A stretch of 64,000 bases of DNA, from the NCBI GenBank assembly GCA_028287895.1, contig JAQBOV010000028.1:1-64000 (forward strand), in the 5' to 3' direction. Of this stretch, positions 62,238 to 64,000 are shown piece after piece; the first letter of the stretch is position 1; each line of letters starts with the position of its first letter. The DNA comes from Mucilaginibacter sp. (GTDB taxonomy: Bacteria; Bacteroidota; Bacteroidia; Sphingobacteriales; Sphingobacteriaceae). Both the position numbers and the translations under genes were made by a program. The notes below the pieces were generated by a model, which was not told where the DNA came from, searched no databases, and saw only the letters and a list, made by a program, of their open reading frames with translations.

Positions 62238-64000
62238 CTAAAATTGCGTTCTTAATGTAACGCCATAAGTTCTCGGATTGCCTAAGTGAGACGCGCCAAA
62301 ATCATAGGCATAATCTATATAATGCTTACCGGCTAAATTTTTCCCCCATAAAAACGCTTCATATCTTTTTGTGCTTACACCGGCCCGGGCATTAAATATG
62401 CTGTACGCTTTTTGTTGTATCCGGTTGGCCAGGTCGAAGTACTGATCTCCCAAATAAAGCCATTCTCCGCGGGTTATTAGTTTGATTTCCCGGCTCAATG
62501 AATAGGTATATTGCAAGGCCAGCATTGAAGTTACATCAGGTGTATAAACCTGGTGATTGCCTTTCAAACTAAGCACCGCGCCATTACCGGGAACCTGCAG
62601 ATCGGTATACCGGGCATGGGTATAGCCAAAGCTGTACGAAATGTCCAACCCTTTTAATACAGTAGTGGCAATTTCGGCCTCGGCGCCCCTGCTGTTTAAC
62701 TTACCTGCGTTTTTGGTAACTGTGATGGCATCAGGTAATATCAGCGTTGGCACCTGGGCATTGTTTACCAGACTGTAAAACACGGCCAGGTTTACGCGCA
62801 GCGTGTTATTAAAATAGGTGTTTTTTGAACCGATCTCGTAATTATCACTGTACTCGGGCTTAAAGGCGAATAACGGCGGTTGTGACGGATCAGACGAAAG
62901 CTGGCTGATACCGCCTGCCCTGAACCCACGGCTGTAGCTGGCATACAAATTATTCTGGTCAGTGATGTGGTAAGCCAGGCTGATCTTTGGCGTAAGGGCA
63001 TGAAAGCTTGCTGTCGAGGAAGTATCGTTCTGTGTAACGGAAGCATCTGCGCCGTCCGGTTGAAATTCGCCCTTTATTTCTTCTTTTTTATGCTCGTAAT
63101 CATAACGCAAACCTGCAGTCACATCCCATTGCGGGTTGAAAGCGTAAACGATTTGCCCGTATACTGCCGCGCCATAATTGCGCTCGGTGTTGGTATTGAT
63201 GCTGGTAAAATCATTTATTGGAGAACCCACGGCAGAGGCGTCGTCCCCGAAATGGGTGCCGACTTTGGTGGGAGCGTAACGGTAGAACCCATATACACCG
63301 GTTGTCCATTTCAAGTTGGAGGCTGAGGCAGGGGAGGAAAATTTAAACTCTTGTGTACCCACCTTTACTTTGTTGAATGCAGGGCCATAATTATTTACTA
63401 CTGATACTGCATCGAGGCTGGAGAAATCACCATCGATCGGAAGGGTATAGTACCTGTAATTTTCCTGGTAGGTGCTTACTGAGGTAAAGTTAAAATCACG
63501 ACCAGCATAATTGGCAGCTAGTGAAGCGTTAAAGATATTATCGATCGTAGTGGTGGTGGCGTTCTGATCGATCTTGAATGGGGTAGCTAAAGCATCTGCC
63601 GGACTGCCTGCCAAAGCAAATGGGCCATTATTACGATTGGCGTAATTTTTAACATTTAAGGTAAAAGACAATTTCTGTGTAGCCAGGTATTTTAAGAAAT
63701 AATTTCCTAAAAAGGCATGTTGCTTATCTAGTTGAGTGTTATTAAACAGGTTGGTGTAATACCCATTGAACCCGTTATAAAGTCCTGCAATACCAAAAAA
63801 TAGTTTATCCCTGATCAATGGGCCGCTTATACCCAGGCTATAGCGCTGCTGCCCATAATTGCCATAATTCGCCCCGGCAAATCCGCTGAGTTCATTGGTA
63901 GGTTGTTTGGTGATCACGCTGATCACACCGCCCATCGCATTCCGGCCATACAATGTGCCTTGCGGCCCGCGCAATATCTCCAGGCGCTCCACATCAAAAA
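62238..64000 (-). CDS. TonB-dependent receptor, C-terminal part (runs off the right edge)
   Basis: About 587 residues. The frame is open to the edge and begins FDVERLEILRGPQGTLYG then NAMGGVISVITKQP, the end of the plug domain. The barrel follows, with many YxxYSRGFRAGGI-type strands and a C-terminal THLGNPRTYGVTLRTQF-like ending that finishes in Phe. About 100-130 residues (signal peptide and start of the plug) lie outside the window. This is the classic receptor type (siderophore, cobalamin or metal-chelate uptake), not SusC; no SusD partner is next to it. Substrate unknown. Confidence 0.88.
   Translation of the reverse strand, partial: FDVERLEILRGPQGTLYGRNAMGGVISVITKQPTNELSGFAGANYGNYGQQRYSLGISGPLIRDKLFFGIAGLYNGFNGYYTNLFNNTQLDKQHAFLGNYFLKYLATQKLSFTLNVKNYANRNNGPFALAGSPADALATPFKIDQNATTTTIDNIFNASLAANYAGRDFNFTSVSTYQENYRYYTLPIDGDFSSLDAVSVVNNYGPAFNKVKVGTQEFKFSSPASASNLKWTTGVYGFYRYAPTKVGTHFGDDASAVGSPINDFTSINTNTERNYGAAVYGQIVYAFNPQWDVTAGLRYDYEHKKEEIKGEFQPDGADASVTQNDTSSTASFHALTPKISLAYHITDQNNLYASYSRGFRAGGISQLSSDPSQPPLFAFKPEYSDNYEIGSKNTYFNNTLRVNLAVFYSLVNNAQVPTLILPDAITVTKNAGKLNSRGAEAEIATTVLKGLDISYSFGYTHARYTDLQVPGNGAVLSLKGNHQVYTPDVTSMLALQYTYSLSREIKLITRGEWLYLGDQYFDLANRIQQKAYSIFNARAGVSTKRYEAFLWGKNLAGKHYIDYAYDFGASHLGNPRTYGVTLRTQF

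Noticed and set aside
1-64000. CRISPR arrays, tRNA or rRNA genes, phage or integron structures
   Set aside because: No regularly spaced repeats, no tRNA-like cloverleaf with TTCGA loop, and no integrase or phage structural genes were seen.

Overview
The window comes from a Bacteroidota chromosome, most likely Sphingobacteriaceae (Mucilaginibacter/Pedobacter-like). Evidence: three SusC/SusD-type TonB systems or receptors, a hybrid two-component sensor, DUF3667 and HYC_CC_PP-type proteins, few strong Shine-Dalgarno sites, and repeated -33 TTTG / -7 TAnnTTTG promoters. The genus is an inference from gene content, not from a marker gene. No rRNA, tRNA or CRISPR array was seen.

Layout. (1) 1-1.0 kb: 3' end of a glycosyltransferase and a flavin reductase. 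(2) 1.1-10.8 kb: a copper/silver efflux island: two adaptor lipoproteins with heavy-metal-binding (HMBD) modules, a TolC, a CusA split into two overlapping ORFs, a small HMBD protein, a Cys-rich protein, a CxxC-AraC regulator and an SO_0444-type permease. (3) 11.1-13.5 kb: small housekeeping/accessory genes and a GlxA-type regulator. (4) 13.7-24.1 kb: an A+T-rich biosynthetic cluster with a papA/papB/papC-like set for 4-amino-phenylpyruvate/4-aminophenylalanine, a truncated-condensation NRPS module, a lone adenylation protein, a carrier-thioesterase and an ATP-grasp enzyme. Transposase and GNAT-toxin debris lie on its right edge. (5) 24.7-30.8 kb: a quinoprotein dehydrogenase, monooxygenase-like protein, cupin, frameshifted SDR and regulators. 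(6) 30.9-46.1 kb: a polysaccharide utilisation locus (PUL) with hybrid sensor, SusC, SusD, repeat-containing surface binding lipoprotein, GH66 dextranase and an (alpha/alpha)6 glycosidase, so probably a dextran PUL. (7) 46.2-50.5 kb: small accessory genes, including a GC-rich island with a DUF899 gene and an epoxide-hydrolase remnant, and an ArsR-SRPBCC-VOC operon with a clear operator. (8) 50.6-61.9 kb: a second PUL (LacI, ROK kinase, sugar MFS, GH130, SusC, SusD, LamG lipoprotein) with matching LacI-type operators. (9) A TonB receptor runs off the right edge.

The most unusual part is region 4. Chorismate would be converted to 4-amino-4-deoxychorismate, rearranged and oxidatively decarboxylated to an amino-aryl precursor. 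Two adenylation domains with the same inferred pocket would activate it onto carriers. No complete condensation domain is present, which leaves the ATP-grasp enzyme or the thioesterase as candidates for bond formation. The catalytic positions of PapB and PapC that contact the 4-substituent in the ordinary enzymes are altered, which fits a 4-amino substrate.
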